In this document: positions 55,386 to 64,000 of the stretch, in pieces
Numbering within the stretch: position 1 is the stretch's first letter
Layout: each line of letters opens with the position of its first letter
Source of the DNA: Sphingomonas spermidinifaciens
Lineage (GTDB): Bacteria > Pseudomonadota > Alphaproteobacteria > Sphingomonadales > Sphingomonadaceae
Assembly: GCF_002351485.1 (NCBI RefSeq)
Contig: NZ_NWMW01000001.1
Location: 372,001-436,000, forward strand
DNA: 64,000 nt
Direction: 5' to 3'
Notes under the pieces: model-generated
The model's database searches: none
What the model was told of the DNA's origin: nothing
The model's input: only the letters and a program-made list of their open reading frames with translations
Program-made: the position numbers and the translations under genes

Positions 55386-57188
55386 TCAAGCCGCCATGAA
55401 CAACTCGGGCTCGAGCGCCATGATGCTCTCCGCCCCGCCCTCGATCTTGCGCCGAAGAGCGCCGGCGTCGGGGAGGATGCGCTCGGCATAGAAGCGCGCC
55501 GTCACCAGCTTGGCATTGAGGAACTTCGCATCCCCCTCGCCCGCCGCGATCAGCTTGGCGGCGGCGCGCGCCATGCGCAGCCACATCAGGCCCGTCGCGA
55601 CGATGCCCATCAGGTGCATGTAGCTGTGCGCGCCCGCGCCGACATGCTCGGGATTCTTCATGCCGTTCTGGAGGAACCACATCGTCGCCGCCTGAAGCTC
55701 GTTCAGCGCGCGCTCCAGCCGGGCGGCGAAGTCGGCCGAACCCTCGTCCTGCTTGGCGGCGGTGATCTCGTCGCCGACCAGCTTGAAGAAGGCCTGCACC
55801 GCACGCCCGCCATTCTGGGCGAGCTTGCGGCCGACCAGGTCCATCGCCTGCACGCCATTGGTACCCTCATAGATCTGAGCAATGCGGGCATCGCGGACAT
55901 ATTGCTCCATGCCCCATTCGGCGATGTAGCCGTGGCCGCCATAGACCTGCTGCGCACTGGTCGCGATCTCATAGCCCTTGTCGGTGCCGTATCCCTTGAT
56001 GACCGGGGTGAGCAGGCCGATCAGGTCGTCTGCCAGCTGGCGCTCGGCATCGTCGGGCGCCTTGTGCGAAAGGTCGACTTGGAGCGCGCCCCACAGGCAC
56101 AGCGCGCGCAGCCCCTCGGTCAGCGCCTTGGCCTCCATCAGCATCCGGCGCACATCGGGGTGAACGAACAGCGTGTCGGCCTTCTCGTCCGGCTCCTTCG
56201 GGCCGGTCAGCGCGCGGCCCTGACGCCGGTCATGGGCGTACTGCACCGCATTCTGGTACGCGACCTCGGCGACGCCCAGTCCCTGAAGGCCGACGCCCAG
56301 CCGCGCCGCGTTCATCATGATGAACATGGCGGCGAGGCCCTTGTTTTCCTCGCCGACCATCCAGCCCTTCGCACCGTCATAGTTCATGACGCAGGTCGAG
56401 TTGCCGTGAATGCCCATCTTGTGCTCGATCGAACCGCACGACAGCGTGTTGCGCTCGCCGAGCGATCCATCCTCGTTCACCATGAACTTCGGCACCACGA
56501 ACAGGCTGATCCCCTTGACGCTGTCGGGCGCGCCCGGCGTCTTGGCGAGGACGAGATGGATGATGTTCGAGGTGAGGTCATGCTCGCCCGAGGAGATGAA
56601 GATCTTCGTCCCCGTAATCGCGTAGCTGCCGTCCGCCTGCGGCTCGGCCTTGGTCTTGATGAGGCCGAGGTCGGTGCCGCAATGCGGCTCGGTGAGGTTC
56701 ATCGTACCGCCCCACTCGCCCGACACCATGCGCGGGACATAGAGCGCCTTCTGCTCGTCCGACCCCTTGGCCAAGAGGGCGGCGATCGCGCCATGCGTCA
56801 GGCCCGGATACATGGCGAACGCCATGTTGGCGGAGATCATATATTCCTCGAACGCGGTCGAGACGGTGTGCGGCATCCCCTGCCCGCCGAATTCCTCCGG
56901 CGCGCCGAGCGTCATCCAGCCCGCCTCGCGCAGCTGGTCATAGGCTTCCTTGAAACCCTTGGGCGTCGTCACGCTGCCATCGGGATGGCGGGTGCAGCCC
57001 TCCTGATCGCCCGAATGGTTGAGCGGGAACAGCACCTCGGCGACGAAACGTCCGCCCTCCTCCAGCACCGCATCGACCATGTCGGGGGTCGCATTGGCGA
57101 AACCGGGCAGGTTGGCGTGGCGGTCGAGCCCGACGACATGGTCGAGCACGAAGCGGGTGTCGCGAACCGGGGGCGTGTACTGGGGCAT
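55386..57188 (-). CDS. Acyl-CoA dehydrogenase (DmdC/FadE5-like, with C-terminal extension)
   Basis: A 600-residue FAD-dependent dehydrogenase of the long family that has an extra C-terminal domain (Acyl-CoA_dh_C). It has TEPHCGTDLGLIKTKA, GTKIFISSGEHDL, GIHGNSTCVMNYDGAKGW, and a catalytic-Glu region near IYEGTNGVQAMDL. The start at 57188 is chosen by GAGGAAG upstream and family fit. It lies 10 bp downstream of its probable MerR regulator. The substrate is a short or branched acyl-CoA, not determinable here. Confidence 0.92.
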   Translation of the reverse strand: MPQYTPPVRDTRFVLDHVVGLDRHANLPGFANATPDMVDAVLEEGGRFVAEVLFPLNHSGDQEGCTRHPDGSVTTPKGFKEAYDQLREAGWMTLGAPEEFGGQGMPHTVSTAFEEYMISANMAFAMYPGLTHGAIAALLAKGSDEQKALYVPRMVSGEWGGTMNLTEPHCGTDLGLIKTKAEPQADGSYAITGTKIFISSGEHDLTSNIIHLVLAKTPGAPDSVKGISLFVVPKFMVNEDGSLGERNTLSCGSIEHKMGIHGNSTCVMNYDGAKGWMVGEENKGLAAMFIMMNAARLGVGLQGLGVAEVAYQNAVQYAHDRRQGRALTGPKEPDEKADTLFVHPDVRRMLMEAKALTEGLRALCLWGALQVDLSHKAPDDAERQLADDLIGLLTPVIKGYGTDKGYEIATSAQQVYGGHGYIAEWGMEQYVRDARIAQIYEGTNGVQAMDLVGRKLAQNGGRAVQAFFKLVGDEITAAKQDEGSADFAARLERALNELQAATMWFLQNGMKNPEHVGAGAHSYMHLMGIVATGLMWLRMARAAAKLIAAGEGDAKFLNAKLVTARFYAERILPDAGALRRKIEGGAESIMALEPELFMAA

Positions 57189-57198
57189 GGGCTTCCTC

Positions 57199-57633
57199 TC
57201 AGGCGTGCTTGTTGTCGCTCGCCGCTTCGACGACGGCGAGGAATTCGTTGAGTTCGGCGATGGCGGCATCGATGTCGCGCTTCTGTGCCTCGAGCAGGTC
57301 GATGCGCGCACGGCACTTCTCGATCGTCACCTGTCGCTGGACGCGGCGACCATCGCCGATGTCGTAGAGGTCGATCATCTCGCGGATGTCGGACAGGCTG
57401 AACCCCACCCGCTTGCCGCGCAGGATCCAGGCGAGCCGCGCGCGGTCGCGGTGCGAATAGATGCGCTGGAGGCCGCGGCGCTCGGGCGCGATCAGCCCCT
57501 CGTCCTCGTAGAAGCGCAGCGCCCGGGGCGTCACGGCGAACTCGGCGCACAGGTCAGAGATACTGAAGGCGTCGCGATCGTGACGCGGCTCGATCGGCGC
57601 AAGCGCCTCGTGCGTGGCGGCGGTGCTGAGCAT
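57199..57633 (-). CDS. MerR-family regulator (LiuR-like)
   Basis: A 144-residue protein with an N-terminal MerR winged helix ([44 protein letters not shown]) and a C-terminal coiled coil ([20 protein letters not shown]) lacking metal-binding cysteines. This is the organisation of LiuR, the regulator of branched-chain and fatty acyl-CoA degradation in Proteobacteria. Its adjacency to the acyl-CoA dehydrogenase supports this. Confidence 0.88.
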   Translation of the reverse strand: MLSTAATHEALAPIEPRHDRDAFSISDLCAEFAVTPRALRFYEDEGLIAPERRGLQRIYSHRDRARLAWILRGKRVGFSLSDIREMIDLYDIGDGRRVQRQVTIEKCRARIDLLEAQKRDIDAAIAELNEFLAVVEAASDNKHA

Positions 57634-57652
57634 GGCACCCGAGATATATGCC

Positions 57653-57670
57653 CTTTACGTAAACGTCAAC
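57653..57670. promoter_or_regulatory. Candidate LiuR-type operator and promoter
   Basis: CTTTACGTAAACGTCAAC resembles the TTTACGTwAACGT(A)AA palindrome known for LiuR-type MerR regulators. On the minus strand it contains TTGACG, with TATATC 15 bp on, a plausible promoter for the MerR-acyl-CoA dehydrogenase unit. It lies about 20 bp before the MerR start codon and reaches into the 3' end of the next gene. Confidence 0.6.
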
Positions 57671-58169
57671 TGGGGCAGAGCAGCCGTCCTTGTGGGTCGC
57701 GCAGCGCCGACGCCTCCGACGCGCTCGCCGACAGGCGCTCGACTGAGAAGGCGGACAGCGAGGCGCGCGGACCGCAGAACCGCCTGCACCCATCGGACAG
57801 CCGCGCTGGAAAAACGATCCGCTCGCCATCGAACTGCGCGGTGAAGGTGCAATCGCCCGTCGCGCCCAGTTCGATCGACAGCGAGTCGCCGCTCCGTCGA
57901 GCGACGCCCGTTGCGGCGCAGGCGAGGCCCTCGCCATAGTCGCTGACGACCCCGATCCGCGCCGCCCCGCCCTGTTCGACGAGGCACAGCCGGTCGCTGT
58001 CGCGCGCATAAAGGCCGGTGAGCGGCGCGTCGGCAGGATCGACGACCAGCCCGCGTGACCGCGCCGCCGCCTCGAGCGACACGGCGTTGCTCGCGGCCTT
58101 AGGCGCCCGATCGCCGCACCCGGCCAGCGCCAGCGCGGCGATGAGGCTAATCCAGCGCTTCGAGGCCAT
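57666..58169 (-). CDS. Hypothetical lipoprotein
   Basis: A 167-residue protein with a lipoprotein signal ([20 protein letters not shown], lipobox LAGC). The mature part contains five or six further cysteines ([38 protein letters not shown]) and looks like a small beta-sheet domain. Function unknown. It overlaps the 3' end of hisI by 23 bp. Confidence 0.7.
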   Translation of the reverse strand: MASKRWISLIAALALAGCGDRAPKAASNAVSLEAAARSRGLVVDPADAPLTGLYARDSDRLCLVEQGGAARIGVVSDYGEGLACAATGVARRSGDSLSIELGATGDCTFTAQFDGERIVFPARLSDGCRRFCGPRASLSAFSVERLSASASEASALRDPQGRLLCPS

Positions 58170-58509
58170 GCTCGGTCACGCGGCGATAGAAGCAGCTCCG
58201 GCGGCCGGTATGGCACGCGGGGCCGGCGCGCTCGCAGAGCAGCCAGACCGCGTCCTGATCGCAATCGATGCGGATATCGCGAACGTGCAGCACATGCCCC
58301 GAGGTCTCGCCCTTCTTCCAGAGCCTGCCCCGGCTGCGCGACCAGAAGGTCGCCTCGCGCGTCGCCAGCGTCGCCGCCAGCGCCTCCTCATTCATATGCG
58401 CGAGCATCAGCACCTCGCCGGTCGCGGCGTCGGTGGCGACGGCGGTAACGAGGCCGGCGGCATCGTACTTGGGATCGAGGGTCAGGCCGGTTTCGCGCGG
58501 GTCGGGCAT
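58147..58509 (-). CDS. hisI: Phosphoribosyl-AMP cyclohydrolase
   Basis: Third step of histidine synthesis. The 120-residue protein has [30 protein letters not shown], the metal-binding [12 protein letters not shown] and [12 protein letters not shown] with the zinc cysteines. This is the monofunctional form (no HisE domain). It is distant from other his genes, at least within this window. Confidence 0.95.
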   Translation of the reverse strand: MPDPRETGLTLDPKYDAAGLVTAVATDAATGEVLMLAHMNEEALAATLATREATFWSRSRGRLWKKGETSGHVLHVRDIRIDCDQDAVWLLCERAGPACHTGRRSCFYRRVTEHGLEALD

Positions 58510-58540
58510 CCGAGGTCGATAGCGGTCCCCCGCCCCGCCC

Positions 58541-58801
58541 TCAATGGCTTCGGATCGCCTTCACCAGTTCGGCCTTGCTCATCGTCGACCGCCCCTCGAT
58601 GCCGATCTTCTTCGCCTCGGCATAAAGCTCGGCCTTGCTGCGATCGTCGAGCTCGGTCGATTTGTGCTTCAGCGTGCCCGCGGCCTTCGCGTTGGCGATG
58701 CGCGCCGCCTTCTCTTTCGAGGCACCCTGTCGGCGCAGATCCTCGTAGAGCTTGTCGTCCTTGACCGAATTGCCGTGGTCCGTCGCTGCTTTCGCCGCCA
58801 T
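58541..58801 (-). CDS. DUF7218 / Rho N-terminal domain protein
   Basis: An 86-residue basic protein. [21 protein letters not shown] is the DUF7218 signature, and the C-terminal [12 protein letters not shown] is a Rho-N/SAP-like helix motif that may bind nucleic acid. ATG 58801 is preferred to 58807 because AAGGAG lies 7 bp before it but only 1 bp before the other. Such proteins are often stress-linked; that is not shown here. Confidence 0.75.
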   Translation of the reverse strand: MAAKAATDHGNSVKDDKLYEDLRRQGASKEKAARIANAKAAGTLKHKSTELDDRSKAELYAEAKKIGIEGRSTMSKAELVKAIRSH

Positions 58802-58854
58802 CGCCATTCTCCTTCGGGTCAGAAACGCTGGGTTTCGAGAGCGGCTCCCCGTAA

Positions 58855-58869
58855 CCATTGTGACAATGG
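58855..58869. promoter_or_regulatory. Perfect palindrome CCATTG-TGA-CAATGG in the purF upstream region
   Basis: A 15-bp perfect inverted repeat in the 135-bp divergent region between the DUF7218 gene and purF, 68 bp upstream of purF and 54 bp from the other start. It is a candidate operator or part of a promoter; the regulator is unknown. Confidence 0.45.
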
Positions 58870-58936
58870 GGCGACAAAGCCGAACCGCACGCCTATATGG
58901 CCGCCAACGACTCCCCCAAGGGAAAGCTCCGGGCGC

Positions 58937-60394
58937 ATGCTGACCACCCATCCGTTCGACGACGATCATCTGCGCGAGGAGTGCGGCATCTTCGGCGTCT
59001 CGGGCGCAGAGGGCGCTGCCGCGCTCGTCGCGCTCGGCCTTCACGCGCTCCAGCATCGGGGGCAGGAAGCCGCCGGCATCTCCACCTTCGACGGGGTGCA
59101 GTTCCACACCCATCGGGCGATGGGCCATGTCGCGGGCAATTTCGATCGTGACGAGATCATCCGCGCGCTGCCCGGCAACGTCGCGGCGGGCCATGTCCGC
59201 TATTCGACGACGGGCGAAACGGCGCTGCGCAACGTGCAGCCGCTCTATGCCGACCTCGCCAGCGGCGGCTTCGCGGTCGCGCACAACGGCAACATCTCCA
59301 ATGCGCTGCGCCTGAAGCGCGATCTCGTCCGCTCGGGCTCGATCTTCCAGTCGACCAGCGACACCGAGGTCATCATCCACCTCGTCGCGACGTCGAGCTA
59401 CCGGTCGCTTCTCGACAAGTTCATCGACGCGCTGAAGCGGGTCGAGGGTGCCTACTCCCTCATCTGCATGACGCCCGAGGGGATGATCGCCTGCCGCGAC
59501 CCGCTCGGCATCCGCCCGCTGGTGATGGGCCGGCTGGGCGAGACGATCATCTTCGCGTCGGAAACAGTGGCGCTCGACGTGGTGGGCGCGGAGTTCGAGC
59601 GGGCGGTCGATCCGGGCGAACTGGTGATCGTTCAGGACGGCAAGGTCCGCTCGATCCGGCCGTTCAAGCCGGTGGCGCCGCGCCCGTGCATCTTCGAGCA
59701 TGTCTATTTCAGCCGCCCCGATTCGATCGTCGACGACCAGTCGATCTATTCGGTGCGCAAGAATATCGGCGCGCAGCTGGCGATCGAGGCGCCGGTCGAG
59801 GCCGATCTCGTCATCCCCGTCCCCGATTCGGGCGTGCCCGCCGCGATCGGCTATGCCCAGCAGTCGGGCATTCCGTTCGAGCTCGGCATCATCCGCTCGC
59901 ACTATGTCGGGCGCACCTTCATCCAGCCGGGCGACAAGGTTCGGCACCTCGGCGTCAAGCTCAAGCACAATGCCAATCGCGCGCTCATCCAGGGCAAACG
60001 CGTGATCCTGATCGACGATTCGATCGTCCGCGGCACCACCAGCCTCAAGATCGTGCAGATGATGCGCGAGGCAGGTGCGGCCGAGATCCATATGCGCATC
60101 GCCAGCCCGCCGACGCGGCATAGCTGCTTCTACGGCGTCGACACGCCCGAGCGGGCCAAGCTGCTCGCCGCGAAGATGGACGTGGGCGGCATGACCGACT
60201 TCATCCATGCCGACAGCCTGGCGTTCGTGTCGATCGACGGTCTCTACAAGGCGCTGGGCGAGGCCAAGCGCGCCGACATCAGGCCGAGCCATTGCGACGC
60301 CTGCTTCACGGGCGATTATCCGACGACGCTGACCGACCAGGACGAACTCGGCCAGGTCGAGCAGTTCTCGATGCTCGAAGAGCGCGTCGGCTGA
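58937..60394 (+). CDS. purF: Amidophosphoribosyltransferase
   Basis: First committed step of purine synthesis. The 485-residue protein has an N-terminal propeptide of 15 residues before the nucleophile Cys16 (EECGIFGV), which must be processed. The glutaminase domain is followed by the PRTase motif VILIDDSIVRGTTSLKI. Cysteines in RHSCFYGVD and HCDACFTGDY indicate the Bacillus-type enzyme with an Fe-S cluster. The SDR gene follows after 20 bp. Confidence 0.97.
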   Translation: MLTTHPFDDDHLREECGIFGVSGAEGAAALVALGLHALQHRGQEAAGISTFDGVQFHTHRAMGHVAGNFDRDEIIRALPGNVAAGHVRYSTTGETALRNVQPLYADLASGGFAVAHNGNISNALRLKRDLVRSGSIFQSTSDTEVIIHLVATSSYRSLLDKFIDALKRVEGAYSLICMTPEGMIACRDPLGIRPLVMGRLGETIIFASETVALDVVGAEFERAVDPGELVIVQDGKVRSIRPFKPVAPRPCIFEHVYFSRPDSIVDDQSIYSVRKNIGAQLAIEAPVEADLVIPVPDSGVPAAIGYAQQSGIPFELGIIRSHYVGRTFIQPGDKVRHLGVKLKHNANRALIQGKRVILIDDSIVRGTTSLKIVQMMREAGAAEIHMRIASPPTRHSCFYGVDTPERAKLLAAKMDVGGMTDFIHADSLAFVSIDGLYKALGEAKRADIRPSHCDACFTGDYPTTLTDQDELGQVEQFSMLEERVG

Positions 60395-60414
60395 GCCATC
60401 AGGAAGGAATGACG

Positions 60415-61125
60415 ATGACCGACCGCCCGCTTGCCGGAAAGCTTGCGCTCGTCACCGGCGCGTCGCGGGGGATCGGCGCGGCGACCGCCGTCGCGCTTGG
60501 CCGGGCGGGCGCGCATGTCGTGCTCACCGCGCGCACCGCGGGCGGGCTCGAGGAAGTCGAGGACGCGATCTATGAAGCCGGCGGCTCGGCGACGATCGCC
60601 CCGCTCGACCTGACCGAGACCGATGGGGTCGCCAAGCTTGCGACCGCGGTGTCGGAGCGGTGGCAGGCGCTCGACATCCTCGTCCTCAACGCAGCGATGC
60701 TCGGCAGCCTCGCCGCGGTGCCGGCGATCGACATGAAGGAACTCGCCAAGGTGCTGACGCTCAACGTCAGCGCGCAGGCGGCGTTGATCGCCTCGTTCGA
60801 CCCGCTCCTCCGCCGCAGCGAGGGCGCGCGGGTGATCGGGGTGACGTCCAGCGTCGGTCGCACGCCCCGCGCCTATTGGGGGGCGTATGGTGCATCCAAG
60901 GCCGCGTTCGAGACGCTGCTCGCCGCTTATGGCGAGGAGATGAAGAACATCACCAAGGTGCGCACCGCGATCCTCGACCCCGGCGCCACCCGGACGAAGA
61001 TGCGCGCCCGCGCCTATCCGGGCGAGGATCCCGCCAGCGTCAAGGCGCCCGAGGTGGTGGCAGAGCGCATCCTGGCGCTGTCGATCGAGGGGTTCGAGGC
61101 GCTGCACACCGAACGCGTCGGTTAG
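60415..61125 (+). CDS. SDR family oxidoreductase
   Basis: A 236-residue short-chain dehydrogenase. Rossmann motif TGASRGIGAATA, NAAM, active-site Ser in VTSSVG and Tyr-x-x-x-Lys in YGASKAA. An AGGAAGG fits ATG 60415 better than the in-frame ATG at 60409. It is co-transcribed with purF; the substrate is unknown. Confidence 0.9.
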   Translation: MTDRPLAGKLALVTGASRGIGAATAVALGRAGAHVVLTARTAGGLEEVEDAIYEAGGSATIAPLDLTETDGVAKLATAVSERWQALDILVLNAAMLGSLAAVPAIDMKELAKVLTLNVSAQAALIASFDPLLRRSEGARVIGVTSSVGRTPRAYWGAYGASKAAFETLLAAYGEEMKNITKVRTAILDPGATRTKMRARAYPGEDPASVKAPEVVAERILALSIEGFEALHTERVG

Positions 61126-61403
61126 CACACCCGCTCTCCCATATCGCAACCTACCTCCGCAGACGCAGGGGTCGAGGGTTGCAAGCAATACGCTGCTTGG
61201 CGCCTGGATCAGCTTCCTCCGGGGCACCACCCTTTTAGCGCAAGCCGGCCACCGGCAAAAAGAAAGGCCAGCCCCAGCGGGACCGGCCTGAAAAGTTTTA
61301 GGAGAGGATGCCTGAAAGGCAGGGTCTTTTTGCGTTGCAGCGGGAAATGTTGCAAGTGCGAACAAAACCATCACGATTGCAGTTTCTGCAATTGTTGATT
61401 GCG
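61126..61403. other. Structured intergenic region, possible small RNA
   Basis: 278 bp between the convergent SDR and arfB genes packed with hairpins. A three-way-junction-like set lies at 61176-61232, with GC pairs better on the minus strand. GCCGG-CCA-CCGGC is at 61244-61256. AGGCC...GGCCT at 61265-61289 is followed on the minus strand by a T-rich run (61257-61265), an intrinsic terminator for leftward transcripts such as arfB. TGCCT-GAA-AGGCA (61309-61321) is followed by CTTTTT on the plus strand. ATTGCAG-TTT-CTGCAAT is at 61376-61392. No protein gene is supported. Confidence 0.55.
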
Positions 61404-61829
61404 TCAGTCGGGCTTGACCCGCCCCCGCCCGCTCTTGATCGCCCCGCGCCTTGCCTTGGCATCCACCCGGCGCACTTGCGACGCGCGCGTCGGTTTGGTC
61501 GCGCGTCGCGCCTTGGGGACGATCGTGGCCTCGCGGATCAGCGCGATCAGCCGCTCGCGCGCCTCGCGCCGGTTCAGTTCCTGCGATCGGGCAGCTTCGG
61601 CGCGCAGGATCAGCACGCCCTCCTGCGTCATGCGATGGCCCGCCAGCGCCGCCAGCCGTGCCTTCACCCGATCGGGCAGGTTGGGGCTGGCAGCCACGTC
61701 GAAGCGAAGCTGAACCGCGCTATCCGTCGTGTTGACGTGCTGGCCGCCAGGACCGCCCGCGCGCGTGAAGCGTTCGTCGATCTCGTCGCTATCGATCGCG
61801 ATGGCGCGGGTGATGACGATGCGGGCCAT
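61404..61829 (-). CDS. arfB: Alternative ribosome-rescue factor ArfB
   Basis: Peptidyl-tRNA hydrolase that frees ribosomes stalled without a stop codon. The 141-residue protein has the GGQ motif in RAGGPGGQHVNTTDSAV, QNRREA-type helix (ELNRREARERLIALI) and a basic C-terminal tail that enters the mRNA channel. The length is typical. Confidence 0.94.
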   Translation of the reverse strand: MARIVITRAIAIDSDEIDERFTRAGGPGGQHVNTTDSAVQLRFDVAASPNLPDRVKARLAALAGHRMTQEGVLILRAEAARSQELNRREARERLIALIREATIVPKARRATKPTRASQVRRVDAKARRGAIKSGRGRVKPD

Positions 61830-61953
61830 GAGCCTTCCTGACAGAGCACCGAGCGCGGATCACGCGCTATCGGCGAAACGATCCGTTTCCCTCGTTTCCA
61901 TTTTCGTCGCGAACCGCATCGCCTATCTCCCGTCCAACCAAGGAGATCGACCG

Positions 61954-62652
61954 ATGATCGACAAACGCCCCTTCTCTTCGCTCGGCCACGCCGATCATGG
62001 CTGGCTTAACGCGCGGCATCATTTCTCGTTCGCCAACTATTACGATCCCGCCCGCATGGGCTGGGGTGCGATCCGCGTCTGGAATGATGACGAGATCGCG
62101 GCCAACAGCGGCTTCCCCCCGCATCCTCACCGCGACATGGAGATCATCACCTATGTGCGGAAGGGTGCGATCACCCACCAGGACTCGATGGGCAACCAGG
62201 GCCGTACCGAGGCGGGCGACGTCCAGGTGATGTCGGCGGGCACCGGCGTGCGCCATGCCGAATATAATCTCGAGCCCGAGACGACGACATTGTTCCAGAT
62301 CTGGATCGAGCCCAAGCGGCTGGGGGGCGCTCCGAGCTGGGGGGCCAAGCCGTTCCCGAAGGGTGAGCGCTCGGGCAAGTTCGTCACGCTGGCGAGCGGG
62401 TTCGCGGAGGATGCCGACGCACTTCCCATCCGCGCCGATGCTCGGGTGATGGGCGCGACGCTGCAGGCCGGCGAGAGCGTCGAGCACAGCGTCGGCGATG
62501 GTCGTCACGCCTATCTCGTCCCCGCCACCGGCGCGATCGAGATCGACGGCGAGCGGTTCGACGCGCGCGATGGCGCGGCGCTGACCGGCGGCAAGACCTA
62601 CACGATCCGCGCGATCGAAGAGGCCGAACTGGTCCTCGTCGACAGCGAGTAA
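61954..62652 (+). CDS. Pirin family protein
   Basis: A 232-residue bicupin. The N-terminal cupin has the metal ligands in [15 protein letters not shown] (His, His) and further His/Glu in [19 protein letters not shown]. The start at 61954 has an AAGGAG ribosome binding site; longer frames run through noncoding sequence. Some pirins are quercetinases or regulators; the role here is not clear. Confidence 0.92.
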   Translation: MIDKRPFSSLGHADHGWLNARHHFSFANYYDPARMGWGAIRVWNDDEIAANSGFPPHPHRDMEIITYVRKGAITHQDSMGNQGRTEAGDVQVMSAGTGVRHAEYNLEPETTTLFQIWIEPKRLGGAPSWGAKPFPKGERSGKFVTLASGFAEDADALPIRADARVMGATLQAGESVEHSVGDGRHAYLVPATGAIEIDGERFDARDGAALTGGKTYTIRAIEEAELVLVDSE

Positions 62653-62756
62653 GCGTTCGGTGCCCGCCCCGTCCCTCCCGGCGGGCGCCCCGGGAGGAAG
62701 GCATCTCCCCTACACCCCGCCTTCCTCCCACCCCTTTTCAGATGGAGACACGTGAG

Positions 62757-63359
62757 ATGGCGAAGGTTCTGGTTCTCTATTACTCGTCCTATGGCCACAT
62801 GTCGCAGCTGGCTGACGCCGTGGCCGAGGGTGCCCGCGCGGCCGGTGCGGAGGTCGACGTGCTGCGCGTGCCCGAGACCGCACCGGCCGAGGTCGCCGCG
62901 GCGGCGGGCTTCAAGTCCGACCACACCCACCCCGTGATCGACAGCGTCGAGAAGCTCGCCGACTATGACGCCATTGTCGTCGGCAGCCCGACCCGCTTCG
63001 GCCGCATGTCGAGCCAGATGGCGAGCTTTCTCGACCAGGCAGGCGGCCTGTGGTTCCGCGGCGCGCTCAACGGCAAGGTCGGTGCGGCCTTTACCTCGAC
63101 GGCGACCCAGCATGGCGGGCAGGAGACGACGCTCTTCTCGATCATCACCAACCTGCTGCATTTCGGCATGACGGTGGTCGGCCTCGACTATGGCTATCAG
63201 GCGCAGATGTCGAACGATGCGGTCAACGGCGGCACCCCCTATGGCGCCTCGACGATTGCCAATGGTGACGGCAGCCGTCAGCCCACCGAAGTCGAGCTGG
63301 GCGGTGCCCGCTATCAGGGCAAGCGCGTGGCGGAGACCGCGGCAAAGCTGTTCGGCTAA
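62757..63359 (+). CDS. wrbA: NAD(P)H:quinone oxidoreductase WrbA
   Basis: FMN-binding flavodoxin-like quinone reductase. The 200-residue protein starts [16 protein letters not shown] and has the phosphate loop, [20 protein letters not shown] and [14 protein letters not shown]. An in-frame ATG at 62742 is less likely because the family starts at [10 protein letters not shown]. Confidence 0.96.
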   Translation: MAKVLVLYYSSYGHMSQLADAVAEGARAAGAEVDVLRVPETAPAEVAAAAGFKSDHTHPVIDSVEKLADYDAIVVGSPTRFGRMSSQMASFLDQAGGLWFRGALNGKVGAAFTSTATQHGGQETTLFSIITNLLHFGMTVVGLDYGYQAQMSNDAVNGGTPYGASTIANGDGSRQPTEVELGGARYQGKRVAETAAKLFG

Positions 63360-63365
63360 GCTTTG

Positions 63366-63482
63366 GCCGGGCCCCCGCCGGCGCGGGGGGCCGGATGCTG
63401 GTCCATCCAAGCCGCCCGTCATCCCAGCCTTCGCTGGGATGACGATCTTTGAGCGCGTACCCCGGCCTGCGTCGGGGTACGC
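63366..63482. terminator. Three consecutive hairpins between convergent genes
   Basis: CCGGGCCCCCGC/GCGGGGGGCCGG (63366-63394), GTCATCCCAGC/GCTGGGATGAC (63418-63443) and GCGTACCCCG/CGGGGTACGC (63455-63482) lie between the ends of wrbA and gcvPB. The second and third are of the dispersed GTCATCCC and GTACCCCGG type common in sphingomonads. They likely act as a two-way terminator. Confidence 0.7.
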
Positions 63483-63493
63483 GTGTTTCTACA

Positions 63494-64000
63494 TCACTCC
63501 GCCGCTTCAGGAAGTGGCGCTTCCTTCCACACCAGCACCGGCTTCCTCGCCGCCTGCGTCTCGTCGAGGCGCCGGCGCGGGGCGTAGTGCGGCGCGGCCT
63601 TGAGGCTGGCGTCGCCCGCCTTTGCCCGGTCGGCGACGCTCGCCAGCGCATCGACGAACTGGTCGAGCGCTGCCTTTGACTCGGTTTCGGTCGGCTCGAC
63701 AAGCATCGCGCCGTGGACGACCAGCGGGAAATAGACCGTCATCGGGTGGAAGCCCTCGTCGATCAGCCCCTTGGCGACGTCGAGCGTCGAAAAGCCCGCG
63801 GGGAAGCCCTCGTCGCTGAACAGCGCCTCGTGCATGCACGGTCCCGACTTCGCGAACGGCGCGTCGAGCACGCCCTCCAGCCGGCGAAGCACATAATTGG
63901 CGTTGAGCACCGCATCGCCCGCGACCTGCGCCAGCCCATCGGCCCCGTGGCTGAGGATATAGGTCAGCGCACGCGTGAACATGCCCATCTGGCCGTGGAA
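63494..64000 (-). CDS. gcvPB: Glycine dehydrogenase (decarboxylating) subunit 2, C-terminal part
   Basis: P-protein beta subunit of the glycine cleavage system. The visible 168 residues begin inside FHGQMGMFTRALTYILSHG and continue LNANYVLRRLEGV, GPCMHEALFSDEGF, DVAKGLIDEGFHPMTVYFPL, HGAMLVEPTETESKAALDQF, the PLP-enzyme C-terminal domain. The 5' part lies beyond base 64000. The split P-protein form (gcvPA/gcvPB) is implied by the short C-terminus. Confidence 0.93.
   Translation of the reverse strand, partial: FHGQMGMFTRALTYILSHGADGLAQVAGDAVLNANYVLRRLEGVLDAPFAKSGPCMHEALFSDEGFPAGFSTLDVAKGLIDEGFHPMTVYFPLVVHGAMLVEPTETESKAALDQFVDALASVADRAKAGDASLKAAPHYAPRRRLDETQAARKPVLVWKEAPLPEAAE

Noticed and set aside
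61176..61236. SRP (4.5S) RNA or RNase P fragment, because of CCGGAGGAAGC on the minus strand.
   Set aside because: The SRP domain IV consensus (GGAA-type loop with the flanking CAGG/AGCAG internal loop) is not matched and RNase P conserved regions are missing. Kept only as an unclassified structured region.

Overview
The window is GC-rich chromosomal DNA from an alphaproteobacterium, most probably a sphingomonad (Sphingomonas or a close relative). The signs are the gene order trpE / trpG-trpD-trpC-moaC-moeA-lexA, a GTTC-N7-GTTC LexA box in front of lexA, a ParD-like gene in front of map, gcvPB as a separate subunit, and the short GC-rich inverted repeats between genes that are common in this group. 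No replication origin, insertion sequence, prophage or CRISPR array is visible.

Left housekeeping block (1-18.1 kb): rimO (cut by the window edge), an M17 aminopeptidase, a YciI protein, a lipoprotein of the histidine phosphatase fold, tpiA, a PpiD/SurA-type membrane chaperone, the tryptophan genes, moaC-moeA, lexA, the dnaG-rpoD pair, a ParD-like antitoxin homologue and map. Most neighbours overlap at ATGA-type stop/start junctions, so they are co-transcribed and translationally coupled.

Central accessory block (18.1-39.9 kb): a complete non-flagellar type III secretion system (injectisome). The leftward operon sctU-fliO-like-sctQ (in two pieces)-sctR-sctS-sctT ends with a small LuxR-type regulator. 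The divergent rightward operon is a lytic transglycosylase followed by sctV-sctC-sctD-sctF-like-sctI-sctJ-sctK-like-sctL-sctN-sctO-sctP-like. Left of the export operon lie the probable secreted proteins: a class 3 lipase-fold protein followed by an ankyrin lipoprotein-like protein, a DUF1521 protein with the GDPHV self-cleavage motif known from the rhizobial effector NopE1, an unknown partner, and a needle-like or translocator-like protein (gene A). Gene A and a small periplasmic protein (gene B) form a unit that has been duplicated and is decaying next door. A palindromic box, TAATCG-N3-CGmTTA, lies upstream of three of these secreted-protein transcription units and is the best candidate for an undescribed T3SS regulon operator. 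No chaperone, gatekeeper or translocon pair of a known family is recognisable. The block ends at a tRNA-Val(GAC) gene with a strong terminator.

Right housekeeping block (40-64 kb): an MHS-type MFS transporter, a TonB-like protein, an aldo/keto reductase, the coupled ppx-ppk1-hdaA-DUF2066 operon, purM-purN, a SleB-type cell wall hydrolase, cysK with an MFS exporter, an acyl-CoA dehydrogenase next to its MerR regulator, a lipoprotein with hisI, a Rho-N/DUF7218 protein, purF with an SDR, arfB, a pirin, wrbA and the 3' part of gcvPB, cut by the window edge.
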